Shown: positions 26,211-35,526 of the stretch, one piece after another | Numbering within the stretch: position 1 is the first letter of the stretch | How the letters are laid out: each line of letters starts with the position of its first letter | Assembly (NCBI GenBank): GCA_963796675.1 | Contig: CAWCMS010000008.1 | Coordinates: forward strand, 496,001-560,000 | Direction of reading: 5' to 3' | From: CAWCDJ01 sp963796675 | GTDB taxonomy: Bacteria; Acidobacteriota; Terriglobia; Bryobacterales; Bryobacteraceae | Length of the DNA: 64,000 bases | The notes under the pieces: model-generated | The model's input: only the letters and a program-made list of their open reading frames with translations | Told to the model about the DNA's origin: nothing | The model's database searches: none | Program-made: the position numbers and the translations under genes

Positions 26211-28152
26211 CTAATGCTGCAGCCTCTGTTCGATGGCTTCCACGTCGAAGACACAGCCGCCCCAGGTGCCGCCGCTCGCATCCTGGAGCGCAGCCCAGAG
26301 CCGCGTTTCGGGCGGCAGAGCGGGGTCGGGCGCGAGATCGTCGCGCATCGGGCGGGCGGCCAGCTCGCGGGCGCCTTCCTCGGCGCTGCCGTTCACCAGC
26401 AGATTGACGGAGCCCTCGAGGTTCACCCGGTCGATCCGTACTTCGACGATGTCACCCTCCCGCAGTTTGCCGATGGGACCGCCGGAGAGCGCTTCCGGCG
26501 TCACGTGCCCGATGCAGGCGCCCGTCGAAACGCCGCTGAAGCGCGCGTCCGTGATCACCGCCACGTGCTTGCCGAATTCGAGATAGCGCAGCGCGGAGGT
26601 GATCTCGAAAGTCTCCTCCATGCCCGAGCCTTTCGGGCCGCGGCACATCAGCACCAGGACGTCGCCGGAGCGGATGGCGCCGTTCTTGATCGCCTGGATC
26701 GCCGTCTTCTCGGTGCGGAAAACGCGCGCGGGGCCCACGTGACGGTAGATGCCGCTCTCATCGACCATCGAGGCGTCGATGGCGGTGCTTTTGATGACCG
26801 AGCCGCCGGGCGCCAGGTTGCCCTTGGGGAAGGTCACGGTGGAAGTGAGTCCGCAGCGGCGAGCGCCATCGGGATCCATGATGACGTCGGCGGGGTCGAC
26901 GCCGTCGCGATCGCAAAGCAGGCGGCGGAGCGCGGCGCGCCTCTCGGATTGCTCCCACCAGTCGAGCACGTCCCCGAGTTTCATGCCGCTCACCGTGCGG
27001 GCGGACGTTTCGAGCAGTCCGGCGCGGCGCAGGTGCAGCATGACTTCGGGGACACCGCCCGCGAGGAAGACCTGCACGGTCGGATGTCCTTTGGGGCCGT
27101 TGGGAATCGCGTCGACCAGTCGGGGCGTCTGGCGGTTGATACGGGTCCAGTCGTCCACCGTGGGGCGGGCGAGCCCGGCCGCGTGAGCGATGGCGGGCAG
27201 GTGCAGCACCAGGTTGGTCGATCCGCCGAAGGCCGCGTGGACCACCAGGGCGTTGCGCACGCTGGCATCGCTGAGGACATCGCCCATGTGGATGCCCGCA
27301 GCTTCGAGCGCCAGAGCGGCCACGCGCGGAGCGGCGCGCCATGTCGATCCAGATCGGGTGCCCGGAGGGCGCGAGCGCCGAATGCGGCAGCGACATCCCG
27401 AGCGCCTCGCCGACTACCTGCGAAGTGGCGGCCGTTCCGAGAAACTGGCAGCCGCCGCCCGGCGTGGCGCAGGCGCGGCACAATCCTTCGGCCGCGGCCT
27501 CGAGCGTGATCTTCCCGTGCGCGAAGCGGGCGCCGGCCGATTGGATCTTGCCCGCGTCTTCGTGATCTTCGGCAAGCAGCGTGACACCGCCGGGGATGAG
27601 GATGGCCGGAAGGTCGCGCGTGGCGGCCAACGCCATCATCATGGCGGGGAGGCCCTTGTCGCAGGTCGCGATACCGAGCACGCCGGAACGCGTGGGCAGC
27701 GAGCGGATCAGCCGGCGGAAGATCGAAGCCGCGTCGTTGCGGTAGGGCAGCGAATCGAACATTCCGGTGGTGCCCTGGGTGCGGCCGTCGCACGGATCGG
27801 TGCAATAGGCCGCGAACGGGACGGCGCCGCGCGACTTCAACTCTTTGGCCGCGGCGTCCATCAGCAGGCCGACTTCCCAATGGCCTGTGTGATAGCCGAG
27901 CGCCACGGGCGTACCGTCGGCCGCGCGGATTCCGCCGTGCGTGCTGAGGATCAGGAACTCCTTGCCGCCGAGCGCCGAGGGCTCCCAGCCCATGCCGGCA
28001 TTCTGGCTCCAGCCAAAGAGGTCGCCCGAGGGACGATGGAGCAGCATCTCCGGAGTAATCGGGAGCGTGCCCGCGGGTCCCGGCGACTTGCTGCGAATAT
28101 CGTACAGCGCCGGGTCGGCGGTTTCGAGAATGTCGCGGTTCACAGAGGCCAC
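26211..28152 (-). CDS. YjhG/YagF-type sugar-acid dehydratase, one frame break
   Basis: An IlvD/Edd-superfamily Fe-S dehydratase closest to Escherichia coli YjhG/YagF (D-xylonate dehydratases). SDPCDGRTQGTTGMFDSLPYRND-like text (TDPCDGRTQGT), CDKGLPAMMMAL, GGGCQFLGTA, TDARFSGVSTGACIGH and SGGTWGGC are conserved, including the cluster cysteines. The frame breaks near 27327; deleting one base gives 646 residues, against about 655 in E. coli. The GTG at 28152 or 28143 is the start. Likely reaction: D-xylonate or a related aldonate to the 2-keto-3-deoxy acid, so it may act with the nearby enolase-superfamily and oxidoreductase enzymes. Confidence 0.85.
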
Positions 28153-28182
28153 GATATCAGAACGGCGGCGGCTCGGGGCATA

Positions 28183-28863
28183 ATGCAGACTATGCGGGTT
28201 CGGAAATCCTGGTGTACCCTTTTGCTGCTGGCGGTGGCGGCCGCGGCGGCCCCCAAGCACGTGGTGCGGGAGAACATCGAGTGGCTGGACGTCTGGCTGC
28301 CGGATACCAACAGCCACGACCTTCCGCGCGTCCTGCTGATCGGCGATTCGATCACGCGCGGTTACGGCAAGCAGGTGGAGGCGCTGCTCAAGGGCAAGGC
28401 TTACGTGGGGAGGATGGCGACTTCAAAATCGCTAGGCGACCCGGCGCTGCTCGATGAAGTCGCGCTGATTCTGAAGGAACAGAGCTTCGACGTCATTCAC
28501 TTCAATAACGGCATGCACGGCGACGGCTATAACGAAGCGGAATACGCGGCCGCGCTGCCGGATCTCATTTCGACGCTGCACCGGCACGCGCCCCATGCGA
28601 AGCTGATCTGGGCCAGCACAACGGACGTCCGCCGCAAGAACCAACTGGAGCAGGCGGACCCGAAGACCGAGCGTGTCGTGGCCAGAAATCGGGCGGCCGC
28701 GGCGATTGTGGCTAAGAGCGGGATACCGGTGGACGATTTGTTTGCGGTGGTCGACGGCCACCCCGAATTTCACGCGCAGGATGGCGTCCACTTCAACGAG
28801 CAGGGTTACGCGGCGCTGGCAGCGCGCGTGGCGAAAAGCATCGAGCCATTGCTGGCGCGGTAG
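28183..28863 (+). CDS. secreted SGNH/GDSL hydrolase
   Basis: A 226-residue protein with a signal peptide (CTLLLLAVAAAAA). SGNH blocks are visible: GDSIT (catalytic Ser), HFNNGMHG in the Gly/Asn block position, and DGVHFNEQG supplying the Asp-His pair. Such enzymes deacetylate or de-esterify sugars and lipids; here the carbohydrate context (sugar-acid dehydratase next door) favours a carbohydrate esterase, by inference. Divergent from the dehydratase by 30 bases, so the promoters must overlap. Confidence 0.85.
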   Translation: MQTMRVRKSWCTLLLLAVAAAAAPKHVVRENIEWLDVWLPDTNSHDLPRVLLIGDSITRGYGKQVEALLKGKAYVGRMATSKSLGDPALLDEVALILKEQSFDVIHFNNGMHGDGYNEAEYAAALPDLISTLHRHAPHAKLIWASTTDVRRKNQLEQADPKTERVVARNRAAAAIVAKSGIPVDDLFAVVDGHPEFHAQDGVHFNEQGYAALAARVAKSIEPLLAR

Positions 28864-28880
28864 GCGTTTGGAAAACCCAA

Positions 28881-28976
28881 TTGGCCGCGGATGAACGCGG
28901 ATGAACGCCGATAAGAAAACGCTAGTACCAGGTCCTTGTTTTCAGTCGGTGTTCATCGGCGTTCATCCGCGGCCAA
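28881..28976. repeat. long inverted repeat, about 40-bp arms
   Basis: The arm 28881-28920 (beginning TTGGCCGCGGATGAACGC) and the complement of 28938-28976 agree at nearly every position over about 39 bases, around a 17-base loop. Each arm itself contains a tandem GCGGATGAAC/GCCGATGAAC unit. The transcript would form a very stable hairpin. It lies between the SGNH gene and the convergent peptidase, with no T-tract, so it looks like a dispersed intergenic palindrome rather than a simple terminator. Confidence 0.8.
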
Positions 28977-28997
28977 CTTCTTTGGGGCGAATCGCCG

Positions 28998-29615
28998 TTA
29001 TCTCAACACGTGGAAGATTGCGAGAGCCGCGGTGTCGCTCCAGGCATTCAGCATGTAGCCGAGGCGCGTACTCGCCATCGCCACGATCAGCAGCATGAAA
29101 CCGAAGCGCGAGATCTCCATGTAAACGATTGGGGGAATCCGCGCCGCCAACAGCAGCTTCGACCCGTCGAGCGGCGGCACCGGGAGGAAGTTGAAGAGCG
29201 CCAGGTACAGGCTGAGCCGTACGCCCTGGATCGAAAACGCGGCTAGCGCAGGCAGCACGTGCAGCGTGGAGATTGCTACGATCGCCAGGATCACCGCCAT
29301 AACGACGTTGCTCGCCGGACCCGCCAGCGCGACGAGGGCCAAGCCGTTCAAGCCGCCGCGGAGTTTTGCCGTCTCGGTGTGGACCGGCTTTCCCCACCCC
29401 AGAAATCCGGCGCCCAGCAGCGACGTGATGAAGGGAAGGATGGTTGTCCCGATCCAGTCGACATGCGCCAGCGGGGACAGCGTGACCCGCCCCTCGCGGC
29501 TAGGGGTATCGTCGCCGAGACGCGTCGCCACCCAGGCATGGGCAAACTCGTGGGGCGCCGTAAGAATCCACAATAATAGGACATCGAGAAGAGCGGTCTG
29601 GAAATTGAGATGCAT
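28998..29615 (-). CDS. site-2-protease-like M50 membrane metallopeptidase
   Basis: A 205-residue protein with about five to six transmembrane helices. The zinc motif HEFAH (about residue 22) sits in the first helices, and the second motif PVPPLDGSK (about 145) provides the Asp ligand. This matches the small archaeal/bacterial rhomboid-sized M50 group lacking a PDZ domain. Substrates of such proteases are membrane-bound transcription factors or leftover signal peptides; none is evident nearby. It is divergent from tig. Confidence 0.88.
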   Translation of the reverse strand: MHLNFQTALLDVLLLWILTAPHEFAHAWVATRLGDDTPSREGRVTLSPLAHVDWIGTTILPFITSLLGAGFLGWGKPVHTETAKLRGGLNGLALVALAGPASNVVMAVILAIVAISTLHVLPALAAFSIQGVRLSLYLALFNFLPVPPLDGSKLLLAARIPPIVYMEISRFGFMLLIVAMASTRLGYMLNAWSDTAALAIFHVLR

Positions 29616-29706
29616 CCTTCGGACTGGCGCGGGCTACACGGTCAAACCCATTGTACGTGGTATGATGAAGCTTAAGCCATCACATCTTTCCTGAGGTAAA
29701 ACCCAT

Positions 29707-30969
29707 TTGGCTCTAGTAGAAGGTTGCAAGCACGCGCTGGAGCTTTCCATTCCCGTTGAAGAAGTGGAAAGCGAAGCCGGCCGGGTAACCACCGATATCC
29801 AGAAGCGCGCCAAACTGCCGGGCTTCCGCCCCGGAAAGGCTCCTGCCTCACTGATCCGCAAACAGTTTTCGGGCGATATCCGGCAGCAAGTGCTGGAGAA
29901 CCTGATTCCTAAGCATTTGCAGAAGCAGATCGAAGCCGAGAACCTGAACGTGGTGGGCCGCCCCGATATTTCGGACGTCCATTTCCATGATGGCGAACCG
30001 TTGCGGTTCAAGGCTCAGTTCGAAGTGGTTCCGACGATCGAACTCCAGGATTATCAGGATGTCGAAGTTCCCTACCACGACCCCGAAGTGACCGACGAGG
30101 ATGTCGACAAACGCCTCGACGAGATCCGCCAGTCCAAAGCGGAATATGTAAACGTCGATCCCCGCCCGATTGCCGACGGCGATCACGCGGTGGTGGCGCT
30201 CGAGAGCGTCGGAGGCGTGGAAGGCGAGCCTGTCAAGCAGGACGAAATGGTCCTCGAGATCGGCGGACAGGATACCTTCGAAGCTTTCAGCACGAATCTC
30301 CGCGGCCTCTCGCCGGACGACGAAAAGGAATTCGAAGTCACCTATCCGGAAGATTATGGCGCCGCACGCCTGGCCGGAAAGTCGGTCCGCTTCCGCGCGA
30401 CAGTCAAGGGTATCCGCCGCAAGGACCTGCCTGAACTGAACGACGAATTCGCACAGGATCTGGGCGATTATCGCAACATGGACGAGGTCCGCGAAGCCAT
30501 CCGCAAGGCACTGTTTGCGCAGCGGCAGCTCGAAGCGCAGCAGGACGCCAAGAACAAGATCGTCGACCTGCTGGTGGACCGCCACGAATTCCCGGTTCCC
30601 GATGTGTTCGTGGAGCGGCAGATCGAAAATCGCGTGGAGCAGAGCCTGCGCGCCATGGCGGGAGAAGGGATCGACCCGCGCCAGATCAAACTGGATTGGA
30701 AAAAAGTTAGAGACAGCCAGCGCGAAAAGGCGCTGCGCGAAGTGAAAGCTTCGATGCTGCTCTCGCGGATCGCCGAGCGCGAATCGATCGGCGCCACCCG
30801 CGACGAAGTGGATAAAGAAGTCGAGCGCATGGCGCGGCAAAACCGGGAGCCGGTCGCCGCGGTACAGATGCGTTTCGAAAAAGACGGCACACTGGGCCGG
30901 ATCGCCAACCACATTCAGACGGAGAAAACTCTCAACTTCCTGTTCGAGCACGCCCGGAAGACCGCATAA
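29707..30969 (+). CDS. tig: trigger factor
   Basis: A 420-residue ribosome-bound chaperone with peptidyl-prolyl isomerase activity. The N-terminal ribosome-docking signature KLPGFRPGKAP is present at about residue 37, followed by an FKBP-like PPIase domain (about 150-240, GDHAVVALES..FEAFSTNLRGL) and the helical chaperone arms. The TTG at 29707 is taken as start with GAGG upstream, because no ATG or GTG precedes the conserved N terminus. First gene of a proteostasis run with clpX and lon. Confidence 0.93.
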   Translation: MALVEGCKHALELSIPVEEVESEAGRVTTDIQKRAKLPGFRPGKAPASLIRKQFSGDIRQQVLENLIPKHLQKQIEAENLNVVGRPDISDVHFHDGEPLRFKAQFEVVPTIELQDYQDVEVPYHDPEVTDEDVDKRLDEIRQSKAEYVNVDPRPIADGDHAVVALESVGGVEGEPVKQDEMVLEIGGQDTFEAFSTNLRGLSPDDEKEFEVTYPEDYGAARLAGKSVRFRATVKGIRRKDLPELNDEFAQDLGDYRNMDEVREAIRKALFAQRQLEAQQDAKNKIVDLLVDRHEFPVPDVFVERQIENRVEQSLRAMAGEGIDPRQIKLDWKKVRDSQREKALREVKASMLLSRIAERESIGATRDEVDKEVERMARQNREPVAAVQMRFEKDGTLGRIANHIQTEKTLNFLFEHARKTA

Positions 30970-31161
30970 GCATCCGGGGTTTCCCGGTAACCATTGGTAT
31001 TGCAGGTACCTCCTGCGACACCTCCAACCTTTGAGTACATTGCTAAGGAAGTCTATTCAGGTGATAATGGGAACGAAATCGATTATTGGTCCCTACCCCG
31101 GAGGCAACCGGGTAGTTGTATTTACCCGGATAAAGCCTATGGCGGAAGAGGAGATAACTGC

Positions 31162-32430
31162 GTGAAGCGTGCCGGATCTGATGATGCTTTGCGGTGTTCC
31201 TTTTGCCACAAGAGCCAGGACGTTGTCGGAAAGCTCATCTCCTCCCCGAGCGACTATCCTCGCGCCTACATCTGTGATGAGTGCATCGCGGTATGCAACT
31301 CGATTCTCGAAGATGACAAGGTCGAGCCCCCGTCGGGAACCCCCAATAAAATCCCCAAACCTCTGGAAGTAAAGGAGTTTCTGGACCAGTACGTCATTGG
31401 CCAGGAAGCTACCAAGAAGAAACTGGCGGTCGCGGTGTACAACCACTGCAAGCGGATCCACATGAACCGCATGCGGAACACCGAGGTCGAACTGCAGAAA
31501 TCCAATATTTTGCTCATCGGCCCCACAGGGACAGGAAAAACCCTGATGGCGCAGACCCTGGCGAAGATTCTCGATGTTCCTTTTGCCATCGTCGACGCCA
31601 CCACCTTGACCGAAGCCGGCTATGTGGGCGAGGATGTGGAAAACATCATCCTGAAACTGCTTCAGGCAGCGGACGGGGATGTGCAGAAGTGCCAGCAGGG
31701 GATTATCTACATCGACGAGATCGACAAAATCTGCCGCAAGGACGAAAATCCGTCGATCACCCGCGATGTTTCGGGCGAGGGAGTACAGCAGGCACTATTG
31801 AAGATCCTGGAAGGTACGGTTGCCAACGTGCCGCCACAGGGTGGCCGTAAGCACCCGCACCAGGAGTTCACGCCGGTTGATACGACCAACATTCTGTTCA
31901 TCTGCGGCGGGGCGTTCGTGGGCCTGGAAAAGGTCATCGCGCGGCGCACCGGTAAGAAGTCGATGGGCTTCCTGCAGGAAGAAGATAAGGGTGCCAAGGT
32001 CGCCGGAATCAGCGGCCGCAGGGATATCGACCTGCTCTCGCAGGCGCAGCCGATCGACCTGATCAAGTTCGGATTCATCCCCGAGTTCATCGGCCGTCTC
32101 CCGGTGTCGGCTGTGCTCGAGGATTTGGATCGTTCCGCCCTGATTCAGATTTTGACGCGTCCTAAGAACGCGATTGTCAAGCAGTACCAGAAGTTGTTCG
32201 AATTCGAGAACGTACGCCTCAAGTTCAGCGACGACGCCCTGGACGCGATCGCCGACTTGGCCATGGAGCGCAAGGTGGGGGCGCGCGGTTTGCGCATGAT
32301 TCTCGAAGACCTGATGCTCGATCTGATGTACTATCTGCCTTCCTACAAGAAGGTTCGCGAATTCCAGGTCACCAAAGAGATGGTGCTGGCTCAGAAAATC
32401 AGTCTTACAATATTAGAAAAGGCCGGTTAA
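31162..32430 (+). CDS. clpX: ATP-dependent protease ATPase subunit ClpX
   Basis: A 422-residue AAA+ unfoldase. The GTG at 31162 with GAGGAG upstream gives the family's normal N terminus: a four-Cys zinc domain (RCSFC..YICDEC). Walker A GPTGTGKT, Walker B IIYIDEIDKI, pore loop GYVGED, sensor-2 GARGLR are intact. The ClpP-docking IGF loop reads MGF (KKSMGFLQ), so it should still partner ClpP. The usual clpP gene is missing between tig and clpX; the 192-base gap holds a small GCAGG-tacct-CCTGC hairpin and no protease remnant. Confidence 0.96.
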   Translation: MKRAGSDDALRCSFCHKSQDVVGKLISSPSDYPRAYICDECIAVCNSILEDDKVEPPSGTPNKIPKPLEVKEFLDQYVIGQEATKKKLAVAVYNHCKRIHMNRMRNTEVELQKSNILLIGPTGTGKTLMAQTLAKILDVPFAIVDATTLTEAGYVGEDVENIILKLLQAADGDVQKCQQGIIYIDEIDKICRKDENPSITRDVSGEGVQQALLKILEGTVANVPPQGGRKHPHQEFTPVDTTNILFICGGAFVGLEKVIARRTGKKSMGFLQEEDKGAKVAGISGRRDIDLLSQAQPIDLIKFGFIPEFIGRLPVSAVLEDLDRSALIQILTRPKNAIVKQYQKLFEFENVRLKFSDDALDAIADLAMERKVGARGLRMILEDLMLDLMYYLPSYKKVREFQVTKEMVLAQKISLTILEKAG

Positions 32431-32526
32431 CCTCCCAAACCGAGTCAAGGGCAAAAATCGCCGGTCTTCCTCGAAGCACCGCGCGCCTGGGGACCAAGGG
32501 CTGGAAGATCTGCCCTGGGGAGAACA

Positions 32527-34938
32527 ATGCTTACTTCAAAGGAAAAATCCGATACAAAACGTCTGCCGATGATGCCTATCCGCGACGTGGTCATCTTTCC
32601 GTACATGATGACGCCGTTTGTGGTGGGCCGTGAATCGAGCGTACGAGCGCTCGAGGAGGCCATGGCAGGGGACAAGAAAATCTTTCTGGCCACCCAGCAC
32701 GACGCATCGATCGACGAACCCAAACCGAACGAAATCTACGCCGTCGGCACGATTGTTAACATTGTCCAGAACCTCAAACTGCCGGACGGCAACATCAAAG
32801 TCCTGGTGGAAGGTGTCGAACGAGCCAAAGTGGTATCGGTGAACGACGACGAAGGGTTCTTCCGCGCGGTGGTCCGCACGGCGTCGTTCAAGGTGGAAAC
32901 CGGCGCGCAACTCGACGCGCTGATCAGCCGCGTGACGGGTCTGTTCGAACAGTACGTCAAGCTCAGCCAGAACCTGAACTACGAAACCATGATCGCCGCC
33001 ATCCGGGTGGACGATCCGGGCAAGCTGGCCGATACGGTAGGCGCAAACCTGCAGTTGACCATCGAAGAGAAGCAGGAACTGCTCGAAATCTTCGATCCGA
33101 TCGACCGCCTGACGCGCGTGGCCGAGATGCTCGACATCGAGATCGAAAAGCTCAATGTCGACCGCACGATCCAGGGCCGCGTGAAGCGGCAGATGGAAAA
33201 GGCCCAGAAAGAGTATTACCTCAACGAGAAGATCAAGGCCATCCAGAAAGAACTGGGCCGCGGCGAGAAGAGCGAGATCGATGAGCTGAAGAAGCGCATC
33301 GAGAGCGCCGGCATGACGCAGGACGCGCTCGAAAAGGCCATGGCCGAGCTCAAGCGGCTCGAGAACATGCCGCCGATGTCGGCCGAATCGACCGTCTCGC
33401 GCAACTATCTCGATTGGCTGCTGGCGGTGCCGTGGAAGAAGAAGTCGAAGGAAATCCGCGACCTCAAGTTTGCCGAGCAGGTGCTCGAAGCGGATCACTA
33501 CGGCCTCGAAAAGATCAAGGAGCGCATTCTCGAATTCCTGGCGGTGCGCCGCCTGGTAAAGAATCCCAAGGGTTCGATCCTGTGCTTCGTCGGACCTCCG
33601 GGCGTGGGCAAAACGTCGCTCGGCATGTCGATCGCGAAGGCTACGGGCCGCAAGTTCGTGCGGATGTCGCTTGGCGGCGTACGCGACGAAGCGGAGATCC
33701 GCGGCCATCGTCGGACCTATATCGGAGCCCTGCCCGGCCAGGTGATCCAGATGATGAAGAAGGCGGGCACTCGCAACCCCGTCTTTATGCTGGACGAAGT
33801 GGACAAGATGTCGATGGATTTCCGAGGCGATCCGTCGGCCGCGCTGCTCGAAGTTTTGGACCCCGAACAGAATTTCATGTTCGTTGACCATTATCTGGAT
33901 GTGGAGTATGATCTGAGCCAGGTCTTTTTCATCGCCACGGCCAACGTTCTCCACACCATTCCTCCAGCTCTGCAGGATCGCATGGAGGTGATCCGGCTTT
34001 CGGGCTATACCGAGCTCGAAAAGATGGAGATCGCCAAACGCTTCCTGGTGCGCAAGCAGATGGAAGCCACCGGGCTTTCCAAAGACCAGATTGAATTCGA
34101 AGACAGCGGTTTGAACGGGCTGATTCAGTATTACACCCGTGAGGCGGGCGTTCGGAACCTGGAGCGCGAAGTCGGCAATGTCTGCCGGAAGGTCGCGCGG
34201 CAGGTGGTCAACCGGCAGGGCGAGAAGGAAAAGAAGGCGTTCGCCAAGGCCGTGATCAATGGCGAAAAGCTGCCGGATCTGCTGGGACCCTGGCGGTTCC
34301 GCGATCTGGAAGCGGACAAGAAGAACGAAATCGGCGCTGCCACGGGGCTGGCGTGGACGGAAGTCGGCGGCCAGATCCTGACGGTGGAATGCACCCTGAT
34401 GGAGGGGAAAGGCAAGCTGACCATCACCGGCAAGCTGGGAGAAGTGATGCAGGAATCGGCGCAGGCGGCGATGAGCTATATCCGCTCTCGGGCACATCAG
34501 TTCGGTCTGCCGCGCGATTTCTATCGTAACCTCGACGTTCACATCCACATCCCGGAGGGCGCCATCCCCAAGGACGGCCCTTCTGCCGGGATCACCCTGG
34601 CCACCACGATTTGCAGCGCGCTGACCAGGATTCCGGTGCGCGGCGATATCGCCATGACCGGCGAAATCACTCTGCGCGGAAAAGTGCTGCCGATCGGCGG
34701 CCTGAAAGAAAAATTGATGGCGGCACATCGCCACGGCATCCACGAAGCGATCATGCCCCGGGAAAACGAGAAGGACCTTCCGGACATCCCGGACGCCATC
34801 AAGAAGACCATGAAGTTAAACTTCGTCGATTCGATGGACGAAGTGCTGAAGGTTGCGCTCGAGCGTGAACTGGTGGCGATTCCGCTACCGGCCCCGGGCG
34901 TAGACGTTCAGCCGGCGGAAGAGACGCGGGCTCATTAG
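32527..34938 (+). CDS. lon: ATP-dependent Lon protease
   Basis: An 803-residue bacterial LonA: N-terminal substrate domain (about 1-200), coiled coil (200-300), AAA+ module with GPPGVGKTS and MLDEVDKM, and a C-terminal serine-lysine protease with catalytic Ser in PKDGPSAG and Lys in GGLKEK. It degrades misfolded and regulatory proteins in the cytoplasm. It follows clpX by 96 bases with GGGGAG before the ATG. The family-typical length and all motifs are intact. Confidence 0.98.
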   Translation: MLTSKEKSDTKRLPMMPIRDVVIFPYMMTPFVVGRESSVRALEEAMAGDKKIFLATQHDASIDEPKPNEIYAVGTIVNIVQNLKLPDGNIKVLVEGVERAKVVSVNDDEGFFRAVVRTASFKVETGAQLDALISRVTGLFEQYVKLSQNLNYETMIAAIRVDDPGKLADTVGANLQLTIEEKQELLEIFDPIDRLTRVAEMLDIEIEKLNVDRTIQGRVKRQMEKAQKEYYLNEKIKAIQKELGRGEKSEIDELKKRIESAGMTQDALEKAMAELKRLENMPPMSAESTVSRNYLDWLLAVPWKKKSKEIRDLKFAEQVLEADHYGLEKIKERILEFLAVRRLVKNPKGSILCFVGPPGVGKTSLGMSIAKATGRKFVRMSLGGVRDEAEIRGHRRTYIGALPGQVIQMMKKAGTRNPVFMLDEVDKMSMDFRGDPSAALLEVLDPEQNFMFVDHYLDVEYDLSQVFFIATANVLHTIPPALQDRMEVIRLSGYTELEKMEIAKRFLVRKQMEATGLSKDQIEFEDSGLNGLIQYYTREAGVRNLEREVGNVCRKVARQVVNRQGEKEKKAFAKAVINGEKLPDLLGPWRFRDLEADKKNEIGAATGLAWTEVGGQILTVECTLMEGKGKLTITGKLGEVMQESAQAAMSYIRSRAHQFGLPRDFYRNLDVHIHIPEGAIPKDGPSAGITLATTICSALTRIPVRGDIAMTGEITLRGKVLPIGGLKEKLMAAHRHGIHEAIMPRENEKDLPDIPDAIKKTMKLNFVDSMDEVLKVALERELVAIPLPAPGVDVQPAEETRAH

Positions 34939-34959
34939 GATCAGAGGCGGGCCGGTTCG

Positions 34960-35526
34960 TTGAAAGCAGAATTTATAGTCAGCGCCGGCCAGCCCTCGAT
35001 GTTCCCCGCCGACCGACTGCGCGAAATCGCGTTTTTAGGGAGAAGTAATGTAGGGAAGTCCAGCCTCATTAATGCTCTGACCGGGCAGAAGAAGCTGGCT
35101 TTTACCAGCAGTACACCGGGTCGCACACAAACGATCAATTTTTACCGGATCGATGGATCGTTTTACTTCGTCGATCTTCCGGGTTATGGTTATGCCCGGG
35201 TGCCGCCCGCGCACCTGCTGGAATGGAAAAAGCTGATAGACCGATATTTGCAGAGTCGGGAGACCCTGGAGCTTTCCTGCCTGATCTTAGATGCCCGCCG
35301 CGGATGGATGGAAAAAGACCTCGAACTGAAGCGGTGGCTCGAACATCATGGCAGGGAATATCTGGTGATCGCCACGAAGATCGATAAGTTGAGTCAATCT
35401 GAGCAAGAGCGCGGCTTACGAGCCCTCCGCCAGGAGGGAATTGAGCCGTTGCCGTTCTCGGCCGTGACCGGCCGGGGAGTGAGGGAAATTTGGCAAGCAA
35501 TAACGAAAACACCACGACCACGGTAG
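34960..35526 (+). CDS. engB: ribosome-biogenesis GTPase EngB (YihA/YsxC)
   Basis: A 188-residue small GTPase needed for 50S subunit assembly. G1 GRSNVGKSS, G2 threonines in TSSTPGRTQT, G3 DLPGYGYA and G4 ATKIDKL are all present. The TTG at 34960 is used as start, since the conserved N terminus KAEFIVSAGQPSMFP begins there. Its last 37 bases overlap the start of rho in another frame, so translation of the two is probably coupled. Gene order lon-engB is common in bacteria. Confidence 0.94.
   Translation: MKAEFIVSAGQPSMFPADRLREIAFLGRSNVGKSSLINALTGQKKLAFTSSTPGRTQTINFYRIDGSFYFVDLPGYGYARVPPAHLLEWKKLIDRYLQSRETLELSCLILDARRGWMEKDLELKRWLEHHGREYLVIATKIDKLSQSEQERGLRALRQEGIEPLPFSAVTGRGVREIWQAITKTPRPR

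Noticed and set aside
30970..31161. Remnant of clpP between tig and clpX
   Set aside because: No frame in the 192 bases resembles the Ser-His-Asp protease; likely plain leader sequence.
32536..34743. Long open frame antisense to lon (about 735 codons)
   Set aside because: It mirrors the codon bias of a confirmed gene, has no family signature, no ribosome site and no promoter.
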